NCBI RefSeq assembly: GCF_037975245.1
Contig: NC_092576.1
Location: 18,778,611 to 18,842,610, forward strand
DNA length: 64,000 nt
Reading direction: 5' to 3'
DNA from: Apostichopus japonicus
Taxonomy: Eukaryota > Echinodermata > Holothuroidea > Aspidochirotida > Stichopodidae
Both the position numbers and the translations under genes were made by a program. Below, piece by piece: positions 28,960 through 41,900 of the stretch (its first letter is position 1; each line of letters opens with the position of its first letter). Below the pieces are notes generated by a model, which was not told the origin of the DNA, ran no database searches, and saw nothing but the letters and a program-made list of their open reading frames with translations.

Positions 28960-31688
28960 GGGAAGGTAATCAATTGCCTTGTACATCACAATGTTCACAG
29001 TGCATTCCTGTATATGAAACCAGACGACTGGCAAACCGGCTGTGGTGGGTGTGGCTGGGAAAGCAATTTTAAAGTCACCTAAAAGCTAACCTAGATCAGC
29101 TTTCATGGTAACCACATCAAAGTAAATACAATGTGTCAGGTATGGCCCCATGAGCAACAAATGGCCATCGCCAGTAATTATTGGTGGTGGGGTAGCTTTG
29201 CCAGCCTCACGGATGACCTAGGTCAGCTCATGAGGTAACCACTTGAAACCTATTGGAAAATGATGGTCAGGACTTCAGTTACAAGGGATGGGCATTTCCA
29301 GTCATTTTTATTGGTGGGTACCCCTGCCAGTAGACCCCCAAAATGCCCATCCCCTCATTGACCTAGGTGGCTCATGAAGTAACCAGTTGAAAACTACTGG
29401 AAAATGATTAGCAGGACTCTATATGTGAGGGATGGGCAATTCCAGTAATTTGTATTAGTGGGGTACCCCTGCAAGTAGACCCCCAAAATGCCAATCCCCC
29501 TCATTGGCCTAGGTGTGCTCATGATGTAACCAGTTGAAACCTACTGGAAAATGATAGGTATCACTTCATATGTAAAGTTTGGGCATTTCCAGAAATTTCT
29601 ATTAGAGGGGTACAAGATGCCAGTAGACCCCCAAAAAGCCCATCCCCTCATTGACCTAGGTCTGCTCATGAAGTATCCAGTTAAAAACTACCGGAAAATA
29701 ATTGGCAGGACTCTATATGTAAGGGATGGTCAATTCCAGTCATTTATATTAGTGGGGTACCCCTGCCAGTAGACCCCCAAAAAGCCCATCCCCTCATTGA
29801 CCTAGGTCAGCTCATAAGGTAACCAGTTGATACCTACTGGAAAATGATAGGTATCACTCATATGTAAGGGATGGGCATTTCCAGAAATTTCTATTAGTGG
29901 GGTACCCCTGAAAGTAGACCCCCAAAATGCCAATCCCCCTCATTGGCCTAGGTGTGCTCATGATGTAACCAGTTGAAACCTACTGGAAAATGATAGCTAT
30001 CACTTCATATGTAAAGTTTGGGCATTTCCAGAAATTTCTATTAGAGGGGTACAAGATGCCAGTAGACCCCCAAAAAGCCCATCCCCTCATTGACCTAGGT
30101 CTGCTCATGAAGTATCCAGTTAAAAACTACCGGAAAATAATTGGCAGGACTCTATATGTAAGGGATGGGCAATTCCAGTCATTTATATTAGTGGGGTACC
30201 CCTGCCAGTAGACCCCCAAAAAGCCCATCCCCTCATTGACCTAGGTCAGCTCATAAGGTAACCAGTTGATACCTACTGGAAAATGATAGGTATCACTCAT
30301 ATGTAAGGGATGGGCATTTCCAGAAATTTCTATTAGTGGGGTACCCCTGAAAGTAGACCCCCAAAATGCCCATCCCCTCATTGACCTAGGTGAGCTCATA
30401 ATGTAACCAGTTGAAACCTACTGGAAAATGATAGGTATCACTTCATATGTAAAGTTTGGGCATTTCCAGAAATTTCTATTAGTGGGATACACGTGCCAGT
30501 AGACCCCCCAAAAGCCAATGCCCTCATTGACCTAGGTCAGCTCATGAAGTATCCAGTTAAAAACTACCGAAAAATAATTGGCAGGACTCTATATGTAAGG
30601 GATGGGCAATTCCAGTAATTTCATATTACTGGGGTACCCCTGCCAGTAGACCCCCAAAGAGCCCATCCCCTCATTGACCTAGGTCGGCTCATAAGGTAAC
30701 CAGTTGATACCTACTGAAAAATGATAGGTATCACTCATATGTAAGGTTTGGGCATTTCCAGAAATTTCTATTAGAGGGGTACAAGTGCCAGTAGACCCCC
30801 AAAAAGCCCATCCCCTCATTGACCTAGGTCTGCTCATGAAGTATCCAGTTAAAAACTACCGGAAAATAATTGGCAGGACTCTATATGTAAGGGATGGGCA
30901 ATTCCAGTCATTTATATTAGTGGGGTACCCCTGCCAGTAGACCCCCAAAATGCCCATCCCCTCATTGACCTAGGTCGGCTCATAAGGTAACCAGTTGATA
31001 CCTACTGGAAAATGATATGTATCACTCATATGTAAGGGATGGGCATTTCCAGAAATTTCTATTTGTGGGGTACCCCTGAAAGTAGACCCCCAAAATGCCC
31101 ATCCCCTCATTGACCTAGGTGAGCTCATAATGTAACCAGTTGAAACCTACTGGAAAATGATAGGTATCACTTCATATGTAAAGTTAAGGCATTTCCAGAA
31201 ATTTCTATTAGTGGGATACACGTGCCAGTAGACCCCCAAAAAGCCCATCCCCTCATTGACCTAGGTCAGCTCATGAAGTATCCAGTTAAAAACTACCGAA
31301 AAATAATTAGCAGGACTCTATATGTAAGGGATGGGCAATTCCAGTAATTTATATTAGTGGGGTACCCCTGCCAGTAGACCCCCAAAAAGCCCATCCCCTC
31401 ATTGACCTAGGTCGGCTCATAAGGTAACCAGTTGATACCTACTGAAAAATGATAGGTATCACTCATATGTAAGGTTTGGGCATTTCCAGAAATTTCTATT
31501 AGAGGGGTACAAGTGCCAGTAGACCCCCAAAAAGCCCATCCCCTCATTGACCTAGGTCTGCTCATGAAGTATCCAGTTAAAAACTACCGGAAAATAATTG
31601 GCAGGACTCTATATGTAAGGGATGGGCAATTCCAGTCATTTATATTAGTGGGGTACCCCTGCCAGTAGACCCCCAAAATGCCCATCCC
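28960..31688. repeat. Tandem array, 146-bp unit with 439-bp higher-order period
   Basis: The landmark tcattgacctagg is spaced 146-147 bases (29355, 29501, 29648, 29794). Three-unit blocks repeat at 439 bases, so that the segments at 29551-29772 and 29990-30211 are almost identical. The clean array runs from about 29230 to a sharp end at 31688; 28960-29230 holds degenerate units. Each unit contains the palindrome GGGGTACCCC or a variant and most contain TGACCTAGGTCA or a close form. The duplicated 73-codon open frames are by-products. Confidence 0.95.
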
Positions 31689-34121
31689 CAATCATCTCCA
31701 CCCAAACTACTTTTCACCCAAAAAGTTATATCTATATACATGCAAGGTATACTTAAAGATAGGATATAACAAAGTTTTGTGCAGCTTCAGCACTTTCGGA
31801 AATATATTTTTAAATTCATAACAGAGTCAATACAATATTTGAATGTTTGTTAGCCAATATATTAATATTTATGGTATTAAATAATAATAAAAGTCCAAAA
31901 CCAACATAAACTTTGCTTACAAAGTAATGACCTTCAGTACAATACAACATTTGTGTAATCAGGGCTCTTATATCGCTCACTGAAATATTCAACTTGTCTC
32001 AATTTTGCCAACTAATAATTCTCCAATTGTGCAGCATCAGCCAATACTGCAATCCTTATCATCCACAAAAGTTTGTGACTTTGTGAGCTTCGGAATTATC
32101 ATCCTGGCATTTTTTAATATTAAAGGTATAATGTCATGAAATTCAAGGCAAAATGCAGTCAAGTGTTAGTTTAGTTTCTAATTATTGGTGCATGCATCAG
32201 CATCCTAACCACATGTGTTTGTTGTACCATTTATGTTGCATGATCATGTGCAGTGGAACAGATCATGATTGCACAGGAGAATACTTGTCAGCCTACAGCT
32301 GGTTTACAAGCACCACTTGTTAAACGCTCATACTGGCATTACTGTTATTGAAAGAAGATGCAATATGAACCACAGAAAATAATGCATTTTTTTTTTCATT
32401 AGATGCAGACATTGAAGAATTTCATTGATATCCAATGCATATTTATATACTCTCTTCACAACATGTGAAAACAATATTCTGTATGTATAATTTGTAAAGG
32501 TGTTGTAGAACTAGGTGTTTAGCATTAGCAGTACATCAGTTAGGAATGCATTATTATGGGCTCTGTTTTGGTGTCAACACAATAACAGACTAAAACCTGC
32601 TAAATGTAGCACTTTATCATCAGGTTTCTAGTGCAATTATGTGGAAATGACAACCAGCTAAAAACTTGGGTTCTAAATTAAACTGCATAACTTTACCTTT
32701 ACTTACTTACCCTCAACCATGTACATGCCCCTATTCAGTATTGTGGGTAATGTCAAATTTAATACACATCAACCAGTCACTAGTCAACAACCTCACACAT
32801 CAACTTCCAGTTGCAGTATTATTGTACTTTCCATAACCTCATTATTCTTTTTGAAATGAGCGCCAAATGCAATGTGGGTTAATCTACTCACCAAGTACGA
32901 GAACAGTCTAACTGACATCAGATGCAAATGCAAATACTACACTGTACATATGAGATTAACTACTGGCAGTTGTAACACATATTTTAAGAGAAGTCAATTA
33001 TAAACTACTTTGAAAATCTATCTGCTTTAGTAGAAGATTCCAATTCGGGCTTTTTGTTCAGTGTATAGTAAAGGTTTTGAAATTATAAAAACAGAAAAAG
33101 AGCATCAATTCAGTTTTAATATGCAATACATTTTTAAATTGAAGTAAAACATTATTTAAATTCAATACAACTCATCAAATTTGTAATATAAACCTGAATG
33201 CAAATTGGTATAAAAGGAAGTTCCAATGCCCTAATAATGAAGTTTTGTAGATAAAAGGCAATAAGGATCATTAACTTAATATGATCAAATATGAAATATG
33301 ACATTGTGTTTACAATTTAGCTGTATCTGGCTTATATCTCTCTGGTGCAAACTGTTCATAAATTATTATTGAGATGATGCTGTCCCCCATAAATGGAAAA
33401 GAGCAGGATATTGACATTTTATTAATTTGGAACAAGAATTTATAATGATGTGACATGGCTTAATACTCCTTAGCCAGGTACAGTAACTCTCTTTTCTCTG
33501 CAATCACATGGTATTACAGGGCTTCAGGTTCAATTAACATACACTTAATTTGGAATACTAGTTTGTAGTATAGGTAAGTTCTTTTTCATTTGCAAAAAGG
33601 GACATCTAGTCAGGGGTTGCATGATCTATGCAGGGATTGCTTGATTTGTAATTTGAAGTTGTAACAACATTCCATTTGTATGCTATTGAAAATGTACAAC
33701 CTAAGCAAATCAAATATCATTTTGTGTTACTATTCTGTTTTAATAGGAGACCTGTTCAATTATGGCTGAACCAAATTGCTTAATAGTTTTCCAAAACTAC
33801 AAAGAACATGAATAACGCTTATTAATTTGAAAAAACAAATAATGTACATGAATACAGTGGTTCAGTTTCACCCTAATTACTTTGTGTTAGTGGTTGGTAA
33901 TTTTGAATTGGTGTCGATAATATGACATACTTCTCCAGTTTTCCAAAAAAAAATAGGAAGATCATCTCATTAATTTCTTCTCTCACTAATTAATTGTTTT
34001 TCTGAGACTACAACTTTAAATCTTTGTAATATTTTACAGGATCAACACACAAGATTAAATTAATCTGCCAACATACTTAACATTCTTTTCTCTGCCAGCT
34101 TCTGGCATTTGCCAGATTCAT
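31689..34121. other. Non-coding stretch without a recognised gene
   Basis: AT-rich, no repeats with a clear period and no convincing exon. It may be 3' flank of the minus-strand gene ending at 34122. Confidence 0.45.
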
Positions 34122-34204
34122 TTATAATTTTGGTTTCACAATAAACCCATTGTATGGGACATCTTCGCCCTGTGTCTTAAGGAAGTCATTAATCTTTTTT
34201 TGAT
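34122..34204 (-). CDS. Possible terminal exon of the minus-strand SET-related gene
   Basis: After the acceptor CACCTAG, a phase 1 entry gives (D)QKKINDFLKTQGEDVPYNG then FIVKPKL and TAA (34124-34122). The residue pattern looks like protein, but I do not recognise a family. The preceding candidate exon (35572-35500) leaves in phase 2, so the two do not join directly; an unseen exon would be needed, or this exon belongs elsewhere. Confidence 0.4.
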
Positions 34205-35499
34205 CTAGGTGCAAAAAGAAACATCAGCAAAGTATTAGCGACTTCTTAATATACAAATAAAAAAAAATGCCAGGGAAAATCACCCCCTACCCCAGCTGAC
34301 AAATTAAAAAAAACTGACTGAGGCAATCCCCCATTACTAACATCCTAGTAAAAACACTGCACAACTCATGAATAATTGATGACATAATGTCCTTTCCCAT
34401 ACGATCAATTGTATATCATTATTCACATGAATATTTAACAGTTTAATTCAAGTGGTTTTCCACACTACACTTAATTTTTACATATGTTATCAGAAAAGAC
34501 TTGTAGATGACCTCGTTCTTTAACATCATAGATGAGCCACTACTTCATCGGCCATGTTAGGTTAGAAGCATTTGCAAAACGACATTTGACCTAATATTCA
34601 TGTAAAATAGCTCAATTAAATATTATAACTAGGCTAACCATTATGTTTCAATACATGCCAATAATTAATATCAACACAAATGTCCACAAATCATCTGATT
34701 ATGCACATTTCAGGGTAACATAGGGATAATTTGACACATTTCTTTACCAGAATAATAACAACATGGGTGCTAAAATATCTGATTGTGACTCATCTGACAA
34801 ATCTCTCTTGCAAGTTTCCTTCTGTAGTGAGGGTGAGAGATTAAATTTTGAAAAGGAATGGGCTTGAGAAGTTAGCCTATGTTGGCAAAGGCTCTTACTA
34901 TGTATATCCACCCCCCCCCTCCCAAAAAAAAGTGAAACACTGACCTGTTCTGTGAATTTTGACAGATTATTAACAATATGAACTATACAGTGATGTCACT
35001 GAACCCCACATGGAATACTGTTGCTACTGAAAACTAGCTTACTCTAAGATACAGATACATGCAGTAGTCAACAGTATTGTGCCTGGCTAACCATAATTAT
35101 GATATGATGGTATACATATATAGCAGACACAGTTGTCAACAAAGTTCTTGTTATTGAACTTTTTACTGTCTAGCTTGTGACTAATATGCCTAATATACAT
35201 GATTACAAATTGAAACTCATGGTTTTAGTAAGTGGAATGCTGGAATGAATGATTACAAGTAAATGGTCCATTCCATTAATTGAGGTTCCAGTTACTGACA
35301 TTTTATGTGCCATTTTATGTGCCATATAGTCTTCCATATTGTTATGCTTTTAAGCTTTATGGAAGACTTCCCTCCAGTTTGTACTTTTGTGGCAAACAAA
35401 TAAATAAATAAATAATTAACTAATACTTAAGTCAAACATGGATCCACAATTGATTGAAGGTTTGATAAGACTTCCTGTGATTTAAGCAGATTTTTCTAC

Positions 35500-35572
35500 C
35501 TTGCATCGTCTTTGAGGTTCCTGTGATGTATTTTCTTCTCATGGTTCTTTTCCCATATGGTATACTTCCTTA
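35500..35572 (-). CDS. Candidate internal exon, SET-related gene
   Basis: The acceptor is TTCTTACAG before 35572 and the donor is GTAGAA at 35499. Only one frame is open: RKYTIWEKNHEKKIHHRNLK then DDA. Its phase 1 entry matches the phase 1 exit of the upstream acidic exon (36539-36456), which completes a Val codon. The residues are strongly basic and unassigned. Confidence 0.5.
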
Positions 35573-36455
35573 CTGTAAGAAATAATATCATATCACATCA
35601 AATAGTAGAAGGTACTCAGTACTAGTAAATTACAGTGAAAACTTACAAAAAACACAAACTATTTTGAACTGACGTACACGTGACCCTTGATACAATCTAT
35701 ACTCTCCTGCACTTCCATGAACAGGCATCTCTACACATGGAAGCACTTTCTATAACTAAAATGTCATGATTACTATAATTGCCCAAATTCATGCAAAAGC
35801 ATTCAGCTTTGATATTATATGATATCACAATGCACAAGTGCTTCATCTGTCCCCACAAAGAGAGACACTGAACAGACACGGACCCATATTTAAGTGATCT
35901 TTAGCAGACCACAATAAGAGCTGGGGTGGAGTCTAGAGTAATATCTATTTGCTAGAATTGAATGTGTAGGAAAATTCCTCTTGACAAACCATCCCTGGTA
36001 CTGTTGTACCACAACCACTTTGGGGTTGATTGGTCAAGATGCCCAAACAAACAATAATTTTGGCATCGGTGGGTAAGAATGAAGTACAACTGGTAGTCTG
36101 GTAACCAGTGAGATTTGGCCAAATCTTTATCCTTATATCACTATGTGTAGAGAACCATATGATGGTAAACTATGTTCACAGTGTTTCAAAATAACAATTT
36201 CAGAGCATCAGATTGGGATTGAATGTCCATACAACAAACAACCACCAGTCATTGCCTATCAGTTGTTAGCAGTGGAAGACTAAAACCTAATGAGCAGCAC
36301 TGCTAAAATATACTTTGCATGTGATGAAATGATATGTGATCTAAAAATAATTGAGTAAACATAAAAGGAATTAACATAAATACTTCCATCCCTCCTATAA
36401 ATATATATATATAAATTTTTGCTTTAATGCAAATGGTAGAGATTGCAGTCCATAC

Positions 36456-36539
36456 CTTTTTGACCCTTTGAAGTGTTGCGACGGTTGCAAACAGGGATAT
36501 GATCTTCATCTCCATCACTCTCCTCATTAGTTGTTACAG
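36456..36539 (-). CDS. Acidic linker exon, downstream copy
   Basis: 84 bases, acceptor TTTTAG, donor GTATGG. It reads VTTNEESDGDEDHIPVCNRR then NTSKGQK in phase 1-1. It is a tandem copy of the exon at 38461-38378, and similarity extends into about 60-80 bases of intron on each side. A 1-1 exon can be added or skipped without changing the frame. Confidence 0.6.
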
Positions 36540-38377
36540 CTAAAATTCAAAGCAGAAGACAGAGCTGGTTTACAGCATTATATAAAACAATATACTGGCA
36601 AGATAGTCAGAAATGCATGTTATTTGCTCATATATTTATGATCAATATCAATTTTATGTTTTCATTCCAATATTTAGCAAGTATGCCCAATACAGCAGAA
36701 CTTTGTCATGTGATTGTTTATCAATTGATATGCCACGTCAAGACCAGCTGTTGCACATAGGTGTAAACAGGTAAATCTTACTTTCCTTAACAATGCATTC
36801 AATTTGCTGTAACAATTGAGTGGAATATATGGTGTAATTATAATAGCACCCATACTACCTCGATTTGTCTCCACCTCTCCCCCACAATTTTTTCCAACAT
36901 GGGTTAGCCATATCCATAACATAACATTCTTCATTCAATTAATTTCCAAATGAATAAAGACATTCCAAATGCAATGATCATGTCACAAGTTGAAATATTT
37001 TAATGAAAAGAATATTAAAAATGTGGATAATTCACATTGGAGCTTCATGGTGGAATGTTGGCTTAAGTCAAAAGTAAAGGCAATTGATTCCACTGGTCCA
37101 ATTTAATGAAAAATGATGGTACAATTGCTCATACAAATTCAACAAAGCATTACAGTATGTATCATGTACACAGTAATAGATGCATGTAGACATACACATG
37201 CAAAATGCTTCAGACAAGTGACAGCCTACAGTACAGTACAGTATATAATAAATATAGATCTGAAATGCTCTTAGTTTAATAATATTCTTTCATACCTGTA
37301 AAATTGTGCTTCCCGTTAAGAAATACAAAAAGAAATTTTACACTCTAAGATTTTTCTGCAAGTGCATCTTTTTGTTTTTATCAAATCTATTGTGGCCCTT
37401 GCTCACACATCTCTGGTCTGTGTAATGTTCCACTGGGACAAGTCCAAATTTTCCAAATCAATTATCAATAACTTTTCAAGTGTGTAGTGTACTTGATATG
37501 AAGCTGTTGAAAGTTTAAAATCTATTCAGCTATTCAATGTATACTAGGTTGCTGCATGAATATGGAAGAATTTTCCTTAACCTATTCTCACATGTCCAAA
37601 AAAAAAGGACGGACTGCCTCCAGTTGACTATTCACACCATGCGCATGAATCTGTCTTGAATAGGTTTGTTCATTGTACAAATCAACAAAACACTCATTGC
37701 TGCAGGAATATAGCTCTCGAAAGTTATTGTACAAATCTCACAGCCCCACACTGAGACGTACCTACTGTACCACAGGTACAAGTACCATCGATAAACAGCT
37801 CTCTAAACCACCATGCAACAGCTCAAACAATTTGTTTGTTTCCTTTTGACAGATGAGATCAAAACCTATGTTCAGTTTTCCCCCTTAACACAGAATCCCA
37901 CCACGCATACAGCCTCACACAGGTCTAAACAAAAAATAGAAGTTTCAGAGCACAAGTAAAGCAGGTTGGAAGTGAAAGTCCTAATAAAAAAAAAAATGCT
38001 AATTGCCCATTAGGTGTTGTCGGTGGATAAAACTACATGCTTATACCTCTGATAAGTAGTAAAGTTGTAAAGTTCTGTATTTTGTCAGGGAGTGTCACTA
38101 CTCAACAAGCCCCATAGGGTTTTTAGTACACTTCCTTTCACAGGTTTTGGTTCATATCTCCTATGTTGTTATATCATACTTATGTTATAAAACAATATAA
38201 ATGAAATGAAAAAATGAAAGAAGCACTTCAAAAATATAGTTGCTCTAAAAATTAATATATGTGTGAAATAAGAATAAGCAAGTTACAAGGTGTTAGACAC
38301 ATTCATCTATTTCTCTCCTGTATATGTGTACTATTAATTGTGGTTTCAATGCAAATGGCAGAGATTGCAGTCCATAC

Positions 38378-38461
38378 CTTGTTGACCCTTTGAAGTGTTG
38401 TGACGTTTGCAAACAGGGACATGATCTTCATCTCCATCACTCTCCTCATAACTTGTTACAG
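38378..38461 (-). CDS. Acidic linker exon, upstream copy
   Basis: 84 bases, acceptor TTTTAG, donor GTATGG. It reads VTSYEESDGDEDHVPVCKRH then NTSKGQQ. It follows the SET exon in matching phase: the single G left by that exon plus CT completes an Ala codon. The copy at 36456-36539 differs by a few substitutions. The acidic EESDGDED core suggests a flexible, surface linker. Confidence 0.6.
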
Positions 38462-38826
38462 CTAAAATTCAAAGCAGAAGACAGAGCTGGTATAGAGCAT
38501 TATATAAAACAATATACTGACAAGATAGTCAGAATAACGCATGCTACTTGCTCAAGTTCCTTCAAGACAGTTGAGTAAATATGATGGGTGAAAACAGTAA
38601 TAGAGGGTAGAGCAGGTAACTATGATAATGGAATTAGATGAAAAGCAGGACTGCATTGAAAAGCTATGAAGAGGGAGAGGGACAAACAGTAGTTGAAACT
38701 GGTTGGAAAAGCCTTAGGGGTTGAGTTCATTATAATAAGCTCTTCACTTTTATCATGCCATACTCAATGGTATCAATCCTAAAATACAGTATTACAAAAT
38801 GGGGTCTATGGCCTCAGCTACTCTAC

Positions 38827-38951
38827 CCCATCCTTTTTCCTCATGGTACACCTTTTCCCTCTTCAGGGCTTCCTTGTGGGAAATTAGCTCTCCACAATAT
38901 TCTACTAGGAACTCCCCTATGATGAACTTCCTATGTGCAATACTCCATAAC
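38827..38951 (-). CDS. SET-domain exon, lysine methyltransferase-like (KMT5A-type)
   Basis: The acceptor is GTGGTTACAG before 38951; the proposed donor is GTAGAG at 38826. The exon encodes LWSIAHRKFIIGEFLVEYCG then ELISHKEALKREKVYHEEKG. GEFLVEYCGELI..KEALKRE is the conserved early part of a SET domain, closest in flavour to KMT5A/SETD8-like proteins. The later SET motifs (the NH..NP-type substrate pocket and the final tyrosine) are not seen in the window. Either they lie in exons I did not find, or the domain is truncated and inactive. Entry is phase 2 from an unseen upstream exon. Without the proposed splice the frame runs on to a stop at 38794-38792. Confidence 0.65.
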
Positions 38952-38959
38952 CTGTAACC

Positions 38960-41900
38960 ACAAAATATGCAGTTACAGTTGGTCAAGTTAATATCATTTT
39001 CTGGCCATCATAGTACTCACAATAATATGAGAGTTGATTACAACATGTAATTGACATTTAAAGGCGTTCACAAGTAAAAGCCCTGTCAACCTAATAATTT
39101 GGAGACATTCTTGAATCATCTGTTGTACCTCCAGGTTTACGTTATATTTTGTACCCATGCAATATGACATACACCTACATGAATGACCCACCTTCAATTA
39201 TTTTTTGTACCTGTAGCTGATTTAAAATGATTTTGTGCAACAACAGTTAAATAACTAATGACATAATGTGTTGTCCTACCTAACACTATCAACTTCTAGT
39301 TTGTACCAAGTAATCTATGTAATATATCATGCTTGCAAAATATTGGAAAGATAAACTATTGGAAGACCTAACGATAGGGCTCATTTGCGATTCAAGACCA
39401 ACATAAAGTTGAGTCTGATGCTAACATAGTGCCCTTCATGTACAGTATTATCATGTTTATAAGCACACATGTAGTACATAGGCTATCTCACTGATTTTAA
39501 ATTGGTGGCACCACTAATATGAGATTTTGCCATGTACTATATAAATTGTTGTTAAAGTATAGCTTCATACCAAATATTATGCAGATCATTTGCATAGGAT
39601 CATGCCAAATTAAATTGAAATTTTACATTAAGCCCCACATTAAAGGGAGCAGCTGCACAATGCACATATCTTCTACCCCTGACCAACATGTATACATTTA
39701 CTGCAATACAACATGTTTTAAGCATATATTATTACCATTCACAACACTGTTCGTCAAATACTGTGAATAATTCAAAAAGCTCAACTAACATACACACCAG
39801 TGCTGTTGTATTTGAGACAAATTTAGACTCAACAATAAAGTCATCAATAAACTGGACTGAAAATCCCCATTGATCAACATTGTTAGTACATTAGTGAAAA
39901 GCCTTTTTTAATGGCCCCAAACTTCTCTTTACACGACATCTAAGTTGCATCGGTTAGAAAAATATCATAAAATTATAATGCTTTTGCAATAAACATTTCA
40001 TGTGCAAGAGCGGATTTAAAACAGGGGAACTACTTTCAAAGCACTGAAACATCCACATAGGCACTAATTTTTATTTTCTGGAGGTACAGTATAGACCCAA
40101 CCATGCACGCATCGCCTGACGTTAGGCTACTTCTGGGCTCGGTCTAGCGAAAGGAGGATCCCCCGGATCGAATGTTTGGCTCATTGCTTTGATAAGGCGT
40201 CATACTGAAGACAACATACTGAAGACAAAAGTTTGAACTTTGCATCAAGATGGCTTAACTTAGTTCAAGACATATCTTTAGTTACCACCTGAGGCTTGAA
40301 GTTAGATTTGCAAAGAAAATCATAGGAATATTTCCACTCCCAGAGATGACAACCCTGAGAATCAGAGACCAGACCAGAGCTGATGTTTATTTTTTTACCA
40401 GTGGTTTTTAATATTTGTGTAACTTTTTGATGTGCAATTGGCAATTTAATGGGTGAGTGAAACCATGCTGTCTCCATTTTTTTTTACTCTCCCCAATGAG
40501 ATCAAAGCATAACCGTGCCATAAAGTATTATTTTAAGCAAGTGTTGTAATAATATTGTAGGGTAAGTGTATCCTAACCCAGTAATGTTACTAAAAAATTA
40601 GGTCCCGATCGAACAACAATTGCATTTATTTTTACTGGGCCCTAGTTGCTATCATATCACTTCCCAATCCCATACTGTGCAGATATATTCTACACTATAG
40701 GGCAGCTGGTCAAGTACTGTACCTTACTAGCTTCACTGTTTTACCTCTGTTCGCCTGTCCTGCCCCTTCAATCAATTTTCACCGCCCAGTTCCCCATTCA
40801 TTAGCCCTTATATTTGTACTTCCCTGTCGCCAACTCCATAGGCTTATTTTTTTCTTGCTAAATTCCACAGTTCACTATTCACTATTTGTATGCGCATATC
40901 GTAAGCCTGTTTGAACTTCAGAGTTTTAAACTACACATGCGCAAAGCCTCAAAACCTGATCCAATATTTACCCTGGGCTCTTTGCAGTGTCTGTAAACAA
41001 CCAGCTCCACGAAAATTACACTTACCCAGGGATAGGCTATATCAATAACTTTCTACGAAATATGCATTAAAAAAATCCTTCAAATTTGACAATGCAGGAA
41101 GTTCAGTAATTTACCCAGGAACCTGTTTTAAAAATTACCAAATTTATTGTATGCATGGTTCGCCACAAATAAGCATATTCTGAAAATTTTAGTTGAATTG
41201 CTTCACAACTGGTCTGATTTTCAATGTGAATTGCTTCCCAATGGGTTTGAAATATTCACTAGAAATGCCAGTTGTTGCATCTGTACCTGTACTTGAAGTT
41301 CCTCTTTTGCATAAAAAAAAGGTTGGTAGATTAGAAACTAGAAAGGGAAATTGTGAACCCCCTTTAGAGTTGTATATTCAACCTCAACCATTGACAACTA
41401 GAGTGATTCAAATGAAACCTAGTCACAATTTTTAACAAGCAGATTTGAGAGCTATGAAATTCATTCAGTTGCACGCACTGATCAAGGTTTTCAACTCAAA
41501 ATGGGATGTTTAGATTTGCAGCTACAGCAAGGGGCGGGTCCATTCTTTACTAATTTATAATATAAGACTATCATGATATTCCACCCAGTAATGCAATATC
41601 TGCCAGAAGTATTTGTTCACAAGCAGAAGATATTTATTGTGTAATGGATTGTTCAGGAATGTTTTGCCAAAACCAAATAGTGGATAAAGTCATGTGTATT
41701 ATGTGTACAGAAGCAGTTTAAATGGCATAGTTTGTATATATATAGGTTATCATAAAGGGTTAGCCTGTCATTTTCTATGAGTTACTGTGTATGTACATTA
41801 CCAAAAATGTTATTTACATGTATGCCTTTAATGAAAAAATATAGGAGTTTCATATTGTAGCTACTGTAGGCCTTTTCTTCATAATAGTACCAACCATTGG

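Noticed and set aside
29551-30211. Two nearly identical 73-residue plus-strand frames
   Set aside because: They are produced by the 439-bp higher-order period of the tandem array; other blocks break the frame.
40265-40477. Minus-strand frame starting METAWFHSPIKLP as an upstream exon of the SET-related gene
   Set aside because: No donor in the needed phase and no recognised domain; too weak to call.
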